Of a stretch of DNA of 64,000 bases, positions 1-12,384 are shown one piece after another. The stretch comes from Zingiber officinale. Its lineage: Eukaryota; Streptophyta; Magnoliopsida; Zingiberales; Zingiberaceae. Location: the NCBI RefSeq assembly GCF_018446385.1, contig NC_055996.1, positions 16,541,317-16,605,316 on the forward strand. The letters are read 5' to 3'. Every line of letters begins with the position of its first letter. Positions within the stretch are counted from its first letter, which is position 1. The notes beneath the pieces were generated by a model. It made no database searches and was not told the DNA's origin. It worked only from the letters and a program-made list of their open reading frames with translations. The translations under genes were made by a program, and so were the position numbers.

Positions 1-266
1 CCTGGAAGCCAATTTTGGAAATTAATATTTAATGGAATTAATAACATAGGTGGATTTGAATCAATAGTGTTAAGTTCCGCTTGCGATTCAAATCTAAACC
101 ATTAAGAACAGATAAGTTAAATTTGGAATCAATGATGTTAAGTTCCATCTGCGATTCCTAATTTAACTTCTAAAGAACACAATAGATTATTTAAGGAAAG
201 GTTCGATACTTGTACAAAAAATTTTTGTACAGTGGAATCGGTACATTTTCCTAGGACTAACCAACA
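1..266 (+). mobile_element. LTR fragment (3' part), cut by the window edge
   Basis: This piece is the inverted counterpart of about 5118-5390. The two share blocks such as GTTAAGTTCC next to GCGATTC and the motif TTGTACA-N-TTTTTGTACAG, and this piece ends in CCAACA at 266, the normal LTR terminus. It is therefore the last part of an LTR of the same Copia family as the solo LTR at 5118-7722, but on the plus strand. No primer-binding site follows position 266, so it is a 3' LTR or a solo LTR. The rest lies outside the window. Confidence 0.7.
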
Positions 267-1189
267 ATATGTTGATAATACTTATGTTGGAGATTATATA
301 TATCAAGTTTGATATTAGAGGTATCATGTTGATTATACCTACGTTGTAGGTGCATATGTGTATGGTGTGTACATGTTTGGAGGTGCTACTTATTGTTTAT
401 GTTGTTTAGTATACACCAGTTGGATTTACCTATACTTATAGATATAGGTGTTAGATGGATCATTGTACTAGAGGTGTTTATGATGATTGGGAGGTTGTTT
501 TGACGATGATCGTGTTGGTATCATGATTATTATATCATGTTCATTATTGCACTGCATGCTGACGACAATTTGCTCCCTTATGATATGAGCTAATCGCTAG
601 TCATATATATATATGTATGTTGATGACTACTTGCTCCCCTTTGGTATGAGCTAGTCATCAAACATGTTAGCTGCCTATTCAACTACTATGGGAGAGTGGT
701 AGCTAGGAGTAGAGCTAGTCCTATCATGCTCACTTGGCCACTTAGTGTTATATTTTGTGTGCCTCAACAACTCATGAGTAGTGGGTCTGGAGGGTACAGT
801 AGTCAAGGGGCTAGAGATGTAAGTAATCAAGGACCCTGATGTTATGTAGCTAAATAGCTACTTAGAGAATTGTCTACCTCGACCACTCTATTATGGTATC
901 TGGAGGGTAGTACAATTGTCACAAACCCTAGCCTCTCAGTCATACACGGGTCATGGTATCTTGAGGGGTGGTGGGGGTGAACATGTGGTATACATGCGTA
1001 TTTGCATATGATGCACGGTGTATCTGTGGAGATATACCTGCATACGTATCTTGTAGTTACTAGCTATATGTGAGTGTGATATGTTACACTTGTTTGAGCT
1101 ATGATTGTTGCATATGGTTGTCATACCTCATACAAGTTATTTATTATACATGTATATGTTATCGGTTATATTGCTTAGGTGTTACGAAT
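267..1189. other. Unrecognised non-coding stretch
   Basis: No reading frame of note is present. The stretch is rich in short imperfect repeats, for example two copies of a motif around TTGCTCCC, TATGAGCTA and GTCAT at about 568-660. It resembles decayed retroelement non-coding DNA, but I cannot assign a family. Confidence 0.4.
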
Positions 1190-1590
1190 AGATGTCTGGC
1201 TCGAAGCTCAGACTGGTCGACGGGCTGACCGAATGTCTAGCACGAAGCCCAACTAAGTCGACGGGCCGACCGGATAGCTGGCACGAAGTCCAGACTAGTC
1301 GACGGGCTGACCGAATGTCTGGCATGAAGTCCAGCTAGGTCTATGGGTTGACTTAATAGCTGACACGAAGTCCAAACGGGTCGACGGGCTGACCGGACGT
1401 TTAGCAGGTAAGTTAAGGTAAGTCACTGGAGGAGAGTGACTGTGAGGACGTGTTCCCGGGAAGGGAACTTAGGCACCGATCCAACTTATAACCATTTCGG
1501 AAATCTAAGTTGAGATTTTGATTAGATTCTGGTCTCAGTGAGGCAAACAATATCTATTTTTCTTTTAAAAAGAACCCCCCTTGCTCGATT
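1190..1590 (+). repeat. LTR-derived piece with 41-bp tandem repeats, inverted relative to 2225-2600
   Basis: From 1193 to about 1410 a unit of about 41 bp recurs five times, with the core GTCGACGGGCTGACCGGA followed by GGCACGAAGTCCAG. The rest runs into a segment with TCACTGGAGGAGAGTGACTG. The same repeats and segment occur on the other strand at about 2225-2600 inside the LTR at 1634-2692. It is a second copy of that LTR family in opposite orientation, truncated on both sides. Confidence 0.6.
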
Positions 1591-1633
1591 GGTGGTTGCA
1601 CTAATTCAGAGCGGTATCGGCTCTGATACCACT

Positions 1634-2692
1634 TGTTGGATCATGAGGAATCGATAGAGGGGGGGGGTAAATATCGATAACAAAAAATTATCGAGTAAAG
1701 TACGCAGCGAAAAAGTAAAAACAATGCTAACACGGGTCGATTTACTTGGTTCGGAGCCTGTGTCGACTCCTACTCCAAGTCCCGCACACAAGGGTGCTTT
1801 CGATGGGCAATTCACTAGCAGCTCGAAAGTTATTACAAACTAAGTACAGAGAAATGCTAATGAAAAATTAAAGCAATACCGACAAAGTAAGAGACTAAAA
1901 AGAGCAGCGCGTTTGTCGGAGCTTTGAAGTGTCGCAAGAGCACAAGAGAGCGAATTCTCAGTTGTTGTAGGAGCTCTGCTTTTGACCCTCCTTATATAGG
2001 AGGCTCGGGGCGCCTGGAACCTTCAGGGCGCCTCGACCATGATGTAGCCGACCCAACCAGGAGCCTCCATGTGGCGTTGACGCGAAGGGGATAAAACTTT
2101 GCCTTCGGGCGCCTGGGTACCTCCCGGGCGCCCGGACCCAAGTGTTCCAGTGCAAGAAACACGTTAGTCCGAGGCAATTATACCTTGCAAAATAGATTAT
2201 TAGCACAATTCATTGTTTAACAGAAATGAGTATGACTTAGATTCCGTCTTTCCGAGACCGGAATCTAGTCACGATCTCAACTTAGATTTTTGAAATGGAT
2301 CTAAGTTGGATTGACGCCTAAGTTTCCTTCCCGGAAACGCGTCCTCACAGTCACTCCCCTCTAGTGACTTACCTTTACTTACCTGCCAGACATCCAGTCA
2401 GCCCTTCGACCCATCTGGACTTCGCACCAGCTATCCGGTCAGTCCGTCGACCTAGCTAGACTTCGTGCCAAACGTCCGGTCAGCCCATCGACTCATTTCG
2501 ACTTCGTGCCAGCTATCCGGTCGACCCGTTGACCTAGCTGGGCTTCGTGCCAGACATCCGATCAGCCCGTCGACCTGTCTGGGCTTCTCCTGCACACTCG
2601 GTCAGAGTGTTAGATCAACAACAAAACTAACTTAACCTATTTTGTCATTCATCAAAACCTGGGTTAGACCGTTAGTGCTAACCGCACCAACA
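1634..2692 (-). mobile_element. 5' LTR and primer site of a truncated Sirevirus-like Copia element
   Basis: The LTR runs from TGTTGG (1634) to CCAACA (2692). On the minus strand it is followed at once by the primer-binding site TGGTATCAGAGC (complement of 1620-1631), so it is a 5' LTR on the minus strand. A TATA box (complement of the TTATATAGG at about 1993) lies just downstream of a cluster of GGCGCC palindromes (about 2005-2150). Only a few tens of bases of the internal region remain before the sequence switches to an inverted LTR piece. It is a broken relic. It abuts the Harbinger remnant at 2693, which it probably interrupted. Confidence 0.75.
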
Positions 2693-3345
2693 AGTATATT
2701 GGATAGTTTTTATTGTATGCATTGGGAATATAGAAATTACCCTATTGCTTGGAAAGACCAATTTACTCGAGGCGATATGGGGTCCTAACAATTATGCTTG
2801 AAGCGGTTGCATCTGCAAACGTGTTGATGTAACATGCTTTTTTTTTTAGAATCACAAGGTCACGTAATGATACCAATGTGTTTAACGAATCATCTTTATT
2901 CAATGAAGTTCTAAATGGAAATGCATTAGAGATTAATTTTATAATAAATGACACACAATATACAAAAGAGTATTATTTAATTGATGGGATTTATCCAGAA
3001 TGGACTACTTTCGTTAAGAGCTTTCTATGCCCCTAAGATTTAAAGAGAAAAATGTTAAACAAAGACAAGAAGTTGTAAGAAAGGATGTTGAGAGAGCATT
3101 TATAGTGCTCCAATCTTATTGGGCAATGATCAAAAGTCCAGGACGATTTTGGTATAAGAATAACTTAAAAGATATCATGTATACATGTATTATTTTGCAC
3201 AACATAATTATTGATGATGAGGGGAATGCAGTAAGTAATTGGTCAAATGATGAAAAAGATCCTTTGGTACAGATATTTTAGGGCTTTACCCAAGAGTTTG
3301 AAGAATACCTTCGGAAAAACTACGAGTTACATGATAATCAAGTAC
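2693..3345 (+). pseudogene. PIF/Harbinger transposase remnant (DDE_Tnp_4 type)
   Basis: Pieces in three plus-strand frames match the plant Harbinger transposase in order. About 2699-2790 reads DSFYCMHWEYRNYPIAWKDQ. About 2790-3030 carries NDTNVFNESSLFNEVLNG and YYLIDGIYPEWTTFVKSF. 3027-3281 carries RKDVERAFIVLQ, GRFW and CIILHNIIIDDE. The normal first catalytic Asp (family motif SIDCMHW) is Tyr here (SFYCMHW). The second Asp region and the final Glu (DVERAF) are still visible. There are at least two frameshifts and an in-frame stop, and the N-terminal half is missing because the LTR at 1634-2692 abuts it. It cannot encode an active transposase. Confidence 0.85.
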
Positions 3346-3820
3346 ATCATCAGTTTTGAGCCGACTTAGTTGAGCATATTTAGACATGCTATGAGTGCAA
3401 TCAGTAAAAGATTATTTTTATAAATTATTTGTAACAATTTATTATTTAATATTGTATTTTTTATTTTTTAAATCTATAAAATTTTAATATTATTTTTAAA
3501 CAAATTAGGTGATATAAGAGTGACCGATTAATAAATAATTGAGGTTTTTTTTTTAAAAAATATGTGAATTGTTGAGTGTGGGGCCCATAAAAAAGTTGTA
3601 AGAAAATTTTTTTATAGTGGAGAGAAGAGTAAAGTTGTTTTACTTTTAATGTGGCAATGATGTTACCCTAAAAAATAAAACCATTGGAGATGTCCTTAAA
3701 TCTGTGTTAGCCTTGCTATTATTGCTAAAGAAGATGATGGGCTCCGTCACCTCATCCTCGTCATCCAAGATGGTCTTTAGCTTGGATCTGGACCTCCAAC
3801 TCATCAAGGGGTGAAGTGGT
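3346..3820. other. 3' tail of the Harbinger element and short unknown flank
   Basis: AT-rich sequence follows the transposase. Near 3684-3700 is CCATTGGAGATGTCCTTA, which resembles the terminal inverted repeat of plant PIF/Harbinger elements (family consensus of the type GAGCATCTCCAATGG on the other strand). This suggests the element ends at about 3698. The remaining 120 bp before the Copia-A LTR contain only a short minus-strand frame of no recognised family. Confidence 0.45.
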
Positions 3821-4134
3821 TGTTGCAATTCTAAACGCATGAATTAAATGTAAGCGGTAAACAATTACAACGATCTCCCGTAGATCTACAATTGGCAACA
3901 GTTAGACTTGTTGTCGGAAGATCGATCATAGGATTGGAAAGCTCTCCACAAATCCACGAACCAAATCCCGCAGTGGATGTTCTTCTTCGTTACCATCTTC
4001 TTAGCACAACACCCCCCTTTGAACCACCCTTGGATGCATCCTTTATAATGGGAATTATCCTAGGGGTAAAATGAACTTTTCCCATTAAGAGTAGTGGGCA
4101 ACGTGGGCACGTTCCCACATTTCCATTTCCTACA
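3821..4134 (-). repeat. Copia-A 3' LTR
   Basis: It starts TGTTGCAATTC and ends TTTCCTACA in plus coordinates. A polypurine tract in minus sense (GGATGAGTGGGAGA, complement of 4135-4148) sits directly beside it. It matches 50676-50996 in the same orientation, including the shared stretches GATGTTCTTCTTCGT and ACCCCCCTTTGAACCACCC. Confidence 0.8.
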
Positions 4135-5117
4135 TCTCCCACTCATCCAAGATAAGTCACTAAGACTAGTTTATTCAAGTAAGCGACAAAAACTAAATAA
4201 GTCACATAGACTATATTAGAGTTTAGTCATAAAGACTATATCAGAACATCCAATTCATACTTAAAGAAAATAGTTCATACAACAGCAAGCACATTGAGCG
4301 ATAATTGCTAAGATGATTGTTACACCTTACATAGCTGCTCTTTGAGTAATCAATGATAACAAAGTTGTTACACTTTATTTAGCCGCTCTTCCAAATAAAT
4401 TAAAGACACACTCATAATAGCACATAGCCTCTCTCCTGTTGGTACATAGCCTTTATCCAGGAACATCCAATCTCCCATTGACACATAGCCATCACCTTGG
4501 AGATATCCATGTCTTGCTATTACCCAGATTAAATAATTTTCATTTATATCAATATGAACATCTTTAATCCCTTATAATTACTATTATGTCAAGAGTATAT
4601 TTCATATTTAAATATTCACTATCATTTCTATACATAACAGAAATGAGTTGACCAATGAATAACATCAAAAGATGTAAATTTATTTAATCTTCCTTTTTAG
4701 CTAGAATCTATTCATTTCAATTAGTCGCTTTCCTAGTTATGCTCCATAGACCAAATCATCCATAGCCATAGGATATATGCTAAAGTAGCAGATATTGATT
4801 AAAACTTCAAATAAATAGTTAAATAGTCACAAAAGATAAAAAAATGAGATTAACTTATAATCTCAAAGGTCTCATATAGTAGATAAACAGGGATCCATTC
4901 TCCTACTATCTTTATCATTGCAATAGTACATGTGGTATGAATCACATGTTACGATATTTTTTTTTTACTAAAAAGGGTGCATGTTATCTTCAAATTTAAC
5001 ATCGTACAGATTTGATCTAGACATACCTAATGTCTAACCCTAAATTCAACATATGAATTCTAATATAGCTTTCAAAAGGTTCAGTAAATGATGGGTTCAT
5101 TTACTTCGATCATTATT
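4135..5117 (-). other. Copia-A 3' non-coding region
   Basis: AT-rich sequence lies between the polypurine tract and the solo LTR insertion, with no reading frame of note. It continues on the other side of that insertion at 7728-8217, towards the RNase H end of pol. Confidence 0.55.
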
Positions 5118-7722
5118 TGTTGGTTGCTACTCGGAATATCGTACCGGTTCCCCTGTATAAAAATTTTGTACAAGTCCTGAACTATTCCTAACAACCTATT
5201 ATGTTCTTTAGAAATTAAATTTGGAATCGCAAACAGAACTTAACATTATTGATTCCAAATTCAACTTATCTGTTCTTAGTGGTTTAGACTTGGATCGCAA
5301 ACGATGCTTAACATTATTGATCCAAATCCACCTATGTTACAAATTCAATTAAATATTAATTTCAGAGATCAACTTCCAGGTTAAACATGGCGAGGCACTA
5401 GACCTTCTTGGGTATGGGAGCATCCACCACTTCCTAGACAAAGCCTTTCAACGAAATTTAATATTTAATTTCCTTATAGTAACCCTAGGTTTAACAAAAA
5501 AAAACAATCGAATCACAAGTTCAAAAAACAAAAGAAACACAAAATCGAAAACATAAATTCGATTACCTAGATTCATTAGCCTCTTGTGTTTGGTATTTCA
5601 AGATCTAAATAAAAGGATGAACTAGTTATGATGCGGAAACTAATAACTAGTTATACCTTTTATAGCTTATAGACCTCACGATCTTCTGCCGTATTCCTCT
5701 TCTTATCTCGGATGTCGTGTGGGCGATGATCTACCGAGATGAGAATTCACCCAAGCTTCCTTCTTCTTCAAGCAAGTTTCGGCCAATCAACAAACTCCTT
5801 GAGATGAAGAACTTCGGCCACCAACCAAGCTCCAAGGGATGCAAAGAAACAAATCCTCCTTTCTCTACTTCTTCTCCAAGAAAAATCCGACCACCAAGAG
5901 TCTCCTAGAGAGTTGATGCCGTCGGCCAAAGAAGAAGAAAAGAAGGAGAGGACGAGGGCCGACCACCACCAAGGAAGAGAGGAGAGGAAATAATAGATGT
6001 ATTATTATGAGGTGAGGCACCTCGACCCTCTCTTTTATATTCCTTGGTCTTGGCAAATAAGGAAAGTTTAATAAATAATATTTCCTTATATTCCTTGTCA
6101 ATGTTTAAGGAGAAAAATTGAATTAAAAATTTCCTTTTCAACTCTTAATGGCCGGCCACCTCATTGTCCTCCAAACAATTAAAGTTTTAAACAAAAATTA
6201 AAACTTCCTAATTTGTTTCCGGAAATTTTTAAAATAAAAATTTCTCTTTAAAAAAATTTCCTTCATGGTTGGTTATAAAAGAAAACTTTTATAAATTAAA
6301 ATCTCTCTATTAAAACATGTGGATGATTACAAAAAGGAAAGTTTTCTCCAAAATTAAAATCTTCCTTTTAACTACAAATAAGGAAAGATATCAAATCTTT
6401 CTCTTAATCTTTTGTAGAAAACTATAAAAGGAAAGATTTATAATTTTAAAACTCTATTTTAAAATCATGAGGATGGTTATAAAAAAGGAAAATCTTCCTT
6501 TTAACTACACATAAGGAAAGATATCAAATCTTTCTCTTAATCTTTTATAGAAAGCTATAAAAGGAAAGATTTAAATTTTAAACTCTCTTTTAAAACCATG
6601 ACTTCCACGTAAGGAAAGATTTTAAAAATTAGAATCTCTTTTATTTTCTTGTGGCCAGCCACCTAAGCTTGGGCTCCAAGCTAGGGCCGACCACCACTTG
6701 ATCCATCCAAGCCTTGATGTGGCCGGCCCTTGCTTGGGCTCCAAGCTTGGCTTGGCCGACCACCTTAGGATGGGTAAGAAGGTGGGTATGAGTCAGTATA
6801 AGACTTTATAAATAAGAGGGTATGACAGGGACCGAGAGGAGGAATTGATTTTAGTCTCCCGATGAACTTAAGCTTCCCGTGTTCGCCTCGAACACTCAAC
6901 TCGAGTTTATCAATAATATCTCATTCCACTAAAGAGTTATTATTGAACTACCGCACCAATCCCATATTACTATATGGGCTCCTTCTTATCATGAGTGTGT
7001 TAGTCTCCCTGTGTTTAAGATATAGAATGTCCACTAATTAAATGAGTTACTGACAACTCACTTAATTAATATCTAGCTCCAAGAGTAGTACCACTCAACT
7101 TCATCGTCATGTCGGACTAAGTCCACTTGCAGGGTTTACATGACAATCCTTATGAGCTCCTCTTGGGGACATCATCAACTTAGATTACTAGGACACAGTT
7201 TCATTATATAATCAACAACACACCATATAAATAATATCATTTCCCAACTTATTGGGCCTATTGATTTATCGAACTAAATCACACCCTTTGATAAATTAAA
7301 GAAATGAATATTGAGTATATGTGCTTGTTATTATATCATGATTAAGAGTACACAGTTCCATAATAGCAAAGGTCTTGTTCTTTTATGCAGTTAATATAAA
7401 AAGAACTCACCTTAAATGATCCTGCTCAATACACTCAGAGTGTACTAGTGTAATTTAATAGTTAAGATAAACTAATATCAAATTATATTACGACTATTCC
7501 AATGGTTTATTCCTTTCCATCTTAGTCGTGAGCTACTGTTTATAATTTATAAGGAATTGATAACATGATCTTTTGTATGTGACACCATACACCATGTTAT
7601 CTACAATATAAATTAATTGAACAACTACACTTAGCATATAAATGTAGACATTTGACCAATGTGATTCTTTATTTCAAAATAAATGTTTACAAAAAGCTAG
7701 GCTTTTAGTATACACTCTAACA
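5118..7722 (-). mobile_element. Solo LTR (Copia), 2.6 kb, minus strand
   Basis: It runs from TGTTGGTTGC (5118) to ACTCTAACA (7722) and is flanked by a perfect 5-bp duplication, TTATT (5113-5117 and 7723-7727). No internal region or coding frame is present. Its minus-strand start, TGTTAGAGTGTATACTAAAA, and much of the following sequence resemble the LTRs of Copia-B (13135 and 47953), so both belong to one broad family. A TATA-like box lies near 6808. Solo LTRs form by recombination between the two LTRs of a full element. Confidence 0.88.
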
Positions 7723-8217
7723 TTATTAACACATAAATAATCTCAACTTAACACAATTATCAATGCAACATTAACTTATGGATCTGTCTTTATTCACAGC
7801 TACGTAAGCTGTCCTATAAGTAATGCTTTTACCTCTATTTGTACTCAACAAACAGAGATGATTATCCATGAGAGTAGACCAATCTCAACCTGCCACATGC
7901 TTACTGAGATCTTATATGAATGTAACAAAAACAACATATATACTAAATAAATTATGGCAAGTCACACAATCAAATCATAAAGTCTGATTGTTATTTCAAT
8001 ATTGTTACATTCTACGAAGTCCTAAAGACTTTACATGTTCTTTAAATGACTTTTTAGTCATTGGCTTAGTAAAATGATCAGTAAGCATAACACGTGTAGG
8101 GACTTATTCAATAATTACTTTTCTTTTAGCAATAAAATCACTCACAAAGTTATATTTTATAGCTATATGCTTACCTTTACTATGATATTTGGGATCCTGG
8201 GAAAAAGCTATTGTAGC

Positions 8218-10867
8218 TTAACTGTCATAGTAGATAGTTACTGGACTCCCACTATCCTCAGCAATCTTCAAATGTTTCAGGAACCTTCTCAACCAGACTG
8301 CTTCTTGCACAACCACTGAACATGCCGTATATTTAGCTTCCATAGTTGACAAAGCTACACAAGCTTGTTTCTTGCTGTTCCAAGAGATGACGCCACCATT
8401 CAGCAAGAATGCATAGTTTAATGTGGATTTTTTATCATCCAGGTCTCCAACCCAATCTGCATCTGAATAACCTTTCAGACTTATATATGATCCTTGAAAA
8501 CAGAGACAATAATCTGTTGTCGCCTTCATATATCTAAATATTCTTTTTACTACCTTCAAGTGTCTCGGTCTTGGATTTGACTGGAAGAGTCTGACTAAGC
8601 CAATAACATAGCTGATATTGGAACTACTACATAATATAGTGTACATCAAATTACCAATAGTACTGACATATAATTTTTTTTATTCATTCAGCTATTTCCT
8701 CTAGAGTTTTGGGACACATACTCTTGCTCAAAATAGTACCTGTCACAATAGGTGTATGTTCTATGTTGCAATTAGATATGCTAAAATGATGTAACACCTT
8801 ATTTATATAAGACTCTTATGACATAGCCAAAAGTCTTTTATAATGATCTCTAATGATCTTCACCCCTAAGATGTATTCAGCTTCTCTCATATCTGTTGTA
8901 TCAAATTGTGATGACAGCCACTTCTTGACTTCATTCACATACCCTATGTCATTTCCAGCTATCAGCATATCATCAACATATAATGATAAAATGACATACT
9001 TTTCTTTTTCTCTTTTCAAGAAAACACAATGATCCTCATTGATCATTTCGAAACCATAAGATAAAATGACTTCGTTAAATCTTATGTTCCATTGTCTTGA
9101 CGCTTGCTTTAGGCCATATATAGATTTTTTAAGTCTACATACTTTCTTCTCTTGGTTTTTAGCAATGAAACCTTCTGGTTGAACCATATAGATTTTCTTG
9201 TCAAGCTCACCATTAAGGAAAGCGATTTTTACATCCATTTGATGTAATTCCAAGTCATAATGTGTCACAAAGGCCAAAATAACTCTTATTGATATAAATT
9301 TCACAACGGGAGAAAATATCTCTTCAAAGTCAATACCCTCCATTTGGGTATATCCTTTTGAAACTAAATGAGCTTTGTATCTATTAATCGATCCATCAGC
9401 TTTCCTTTTTATCTTGAAAATTCACTTATTCCCAATAGCCTTTCGGCTTGGAGGAAGATCGACTAAGTCCCAAATATGATTCTGATTCATTGACTCCATC
9501 TCTTCATCTATTACAGCTATCCACTTTTCTCTAACTCTATATCCTAATGCTTCCTCAATGGATTGAGGTTAGTCATTGTTAACTGGAAGTGTTATCAATT
9601 CCTCTTTCTCAATATCAAACCTCTTCTAAGGTTTGATTTTACGAACACTTCTTCATAAGTTGGGTTGTTGAGAAGTCAACTCATGACTTGGCATATCACT
9701 CTCACTCGGTTGACTAGACTCAAGCATCCCTTTTGACACCTCTCTTGTTGATAACATCTCATCCTCCTCAAATAGAGGAACTATTTTATCAACATTACCT
9801 CTGGTTGGGAACTCTATTTCAAGAAATATCGCATCTCTCGAATCTATTTCGGAGATGGTTCCATCTAGTTGCTCACTTATGAAAACATAACCTTTGGAGG
9901 TCTCATGATATCTAATAAAGATACATTTCTTGCCTCTAGGTCCCAATTTTTCATACTTGTGAGAACTATCATGAACATAAGCAGCTAACTCCCAGGGTCT
10001 CAGATTACTTAAATATGATTTTTTGCTTGTCCAATGTTCATATAGGGTAGATGGAACTGACTTTGAAGGCACTTTGTTAAGTATATAGGTCACAGTTAAT
10101 AATGCATCTCCCTAATAAGAGATAGCCAAATTAGCTTGCGCCATCATAAACCTTACTATTTTAAGAAAAGTCATATTTCTTCTTTCAGCTATCCTATTTT
10201 GTTGTGAAGTTCCAGGGATTGCCAGCTATCTAATAATCCCTCTATCATTACATATTGTCTTGAACATATCAGACAAATATTTCCCTCCATAGTCAATGCA
10301 TAAAGTCTTAACTTTACGTTCTATTTGATTCTCAACTTCATTTATATAACGAATGAAATAATCCAATGCTTTAGATTTATGAGAAATCAAATACACATGA
10401 CCGAACCAAGAGAAATCATCAATAAATGTAATGAAATAGGAAGCTCCTTATCTGACCTTCACATTTATTGAACCACAAATATCTGAATGAATTAACTGCA
10501 ATGGTGATTCAACTCTAATGGCCTTACCAAATGGTTACCTAGTTGCTTTTCTAGCAAGACAATGCTCACATATAGATAAGTGAATCTTAGCCTAAGTGCC
10601 CAATAGACCCTCTCTAGCCAACCAATTCATATGTTCTTGTCCTATGTGTCATAATCTATCATGCCAAAGCTTATCAGTTATACCCGCATCACTAGTTAAA
10701 GCAATGTTTGAAAAATAACCATCAATAGCATAATTGACATCTGATTCTACATCAAGAATCATAAAATTATTTGTTAAAAAACCATATCCGATTGACACTG
10801 AGTCAATCTTAAGTTTAACACATCGACTGTGAAAATTAATATAGTACCCTAAATTAAGAAGACACAT
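8218..10867 (-). pseudogene. Copia-A pol remnant: integrase, reverse transcriptase, RNase H
   Basis: The minus-strand pieces run in Copia order. About 10649-10867 has the pre-integrase motif KLWHDRL. 9653-10093 is the end of integrase (ILNKVPSKSVPSTLYEHW). 8816-9343 is reverse transcriptase with the polymerase signature YVDDMLIAGND and IYGLKQASRQWN. 8218-8649 is RNase H with DADWVGDLDDKKST and ALSTMEAKY. The region is a fossil broken in several places. Copia rather than Gypsy order (integrase before reverse transcriptase) fixes the superfamily. Confidence 0.88.
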
Positions 10868-11047
10868 AACAGAAATAAGATTTTGTCAAATTTTAGGAGC
10901 ATACAGGACATCTTGTAGAAACAAAACACTACCATCGTGAGGGTTGAGTTTGTAAGTGCTGACTCCTTTGACTTCAACTCTTGCATTATTTCTCACATGG
11001 ATCCATTTATTGTCAGCTGGTACTCGACGGTACTCTACAAATGTAAC

Positions 11048-12001
11048 TCACTCCCGAGCTACATGTTTGGTTGCTCCCAAATCTATAATCCATAAAGGAT
11101 AAGAACCAGCTAACAACATTGAACTAGCAATAAAATGCTCAAGAAAATAAGACACACTTGGATTTACCTTTTTCAGCTCAGTGCACTCTCGAGCGAAGTG
11201 AGCCTTCTTGCCACAATTAAAACAAGTCAACTTGTTTTTAGGTTTCTTTCCTGTTTTCTTTCCTATCTTCTTAATGGGGAGTTGTCCCATAGTAACAGCT
11301 TCCTTTCCCTTCTCTTTCTTGAACCATTTCTTTTTCATGGATCTAGATGATCCAACAGAATCGACAACCACATAGGCTAGTCCAGAAATCCTTGCTAATT
11401 CAACTCTCTCCGCCTCCAATTCTACATAGTGTGAGACGTCAATGAAAGTCTTGATACTTTCACTGTAAGTTAGGGTCTGCTTCATGGTCTCCCAAGAATC
11501 TGGAAGGGAATGAATAACTTCTTGAACCTGTTGTTCATCGATAAACTCATGACCAGCAGTTTTGAGCTCCCAAATCATGTTCGACATCTCCCTAAGGTGT
11601 TGAACCATTGATATATTCGGACGTTTCTTATAGTTGTCAAACTTGATCGTCAATTGTCAAAACTTGCTCAGACTTACTCCACTATATTTTTCTTTAAGAG
11701 CTACCCAGATTGCATGAGCCGAAAGATACGAATCATACTCAAAAGCTAGGTCATCTACCATTGAACGAATCAATATGCCCTTTACAGTGGAGTTCTTTTT
11801 CTTCCATGCCTTATAGGCATCAAGATCTCATCTATGTTGTGTAGTGGGATCATCTACAAGTTCTACCATTACCTAATTTACAGCCTCTATAACTTCTTGT
11901 TCCTCAAGTACATACTGTATCCTGAGGTGTCAGATCTTATAGTTATCCCCATTAAGTTTTTCACCCTTGTTGAGTTCAGCTATAATATTTTTGGTTGCCA
12001 T
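11048..12001 (-). pseudogene. Copia-A gag remnant
   Basis: A methionine at 12001 opens a frame with ATKNIIAELNKGEKLNGDNY, a typical Copia gag start. The main piece (11048-11653) has a UBN2-type gag core (LREMSNMIWELKTAGHEF, then SLPDSWETMKQTL) and a CCHC zinc knuckle (CFNCGKKAHFARECTELKK). It runs into the start of protease (WIIDLGATKHV). It is broken, with a few interruptions. Confidence 0.82.
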
Positions 12002-12384
12002 AATATACCATAAATAAACACATTATTTAGTATTCAATTTAATTCCTATGTATGCAATTTATGATTGATTCAATATTAATTTGAGTTAGTTTACAAAATC
12101 AAGTGATAACTACGTTTTCACTTATTGTTCGTATGACCAATCAAATCAATATTGATCAATACTATTATATACATCCCAACTAATGAACTAATCATTATTT
12201 ATTATACTCATAATGAACTAATCAAAGAGTATCATGCATCATGTAGAGTAAATAACATAAACAAATATATGAATGAACATGTCATTAACATAAATATGCT
12301 ATATATTGTTAACATATAACAAATTAATATGAATGAAATGGACTAATATTGTTCATACATAATGACAATAATAATAATAGAACA

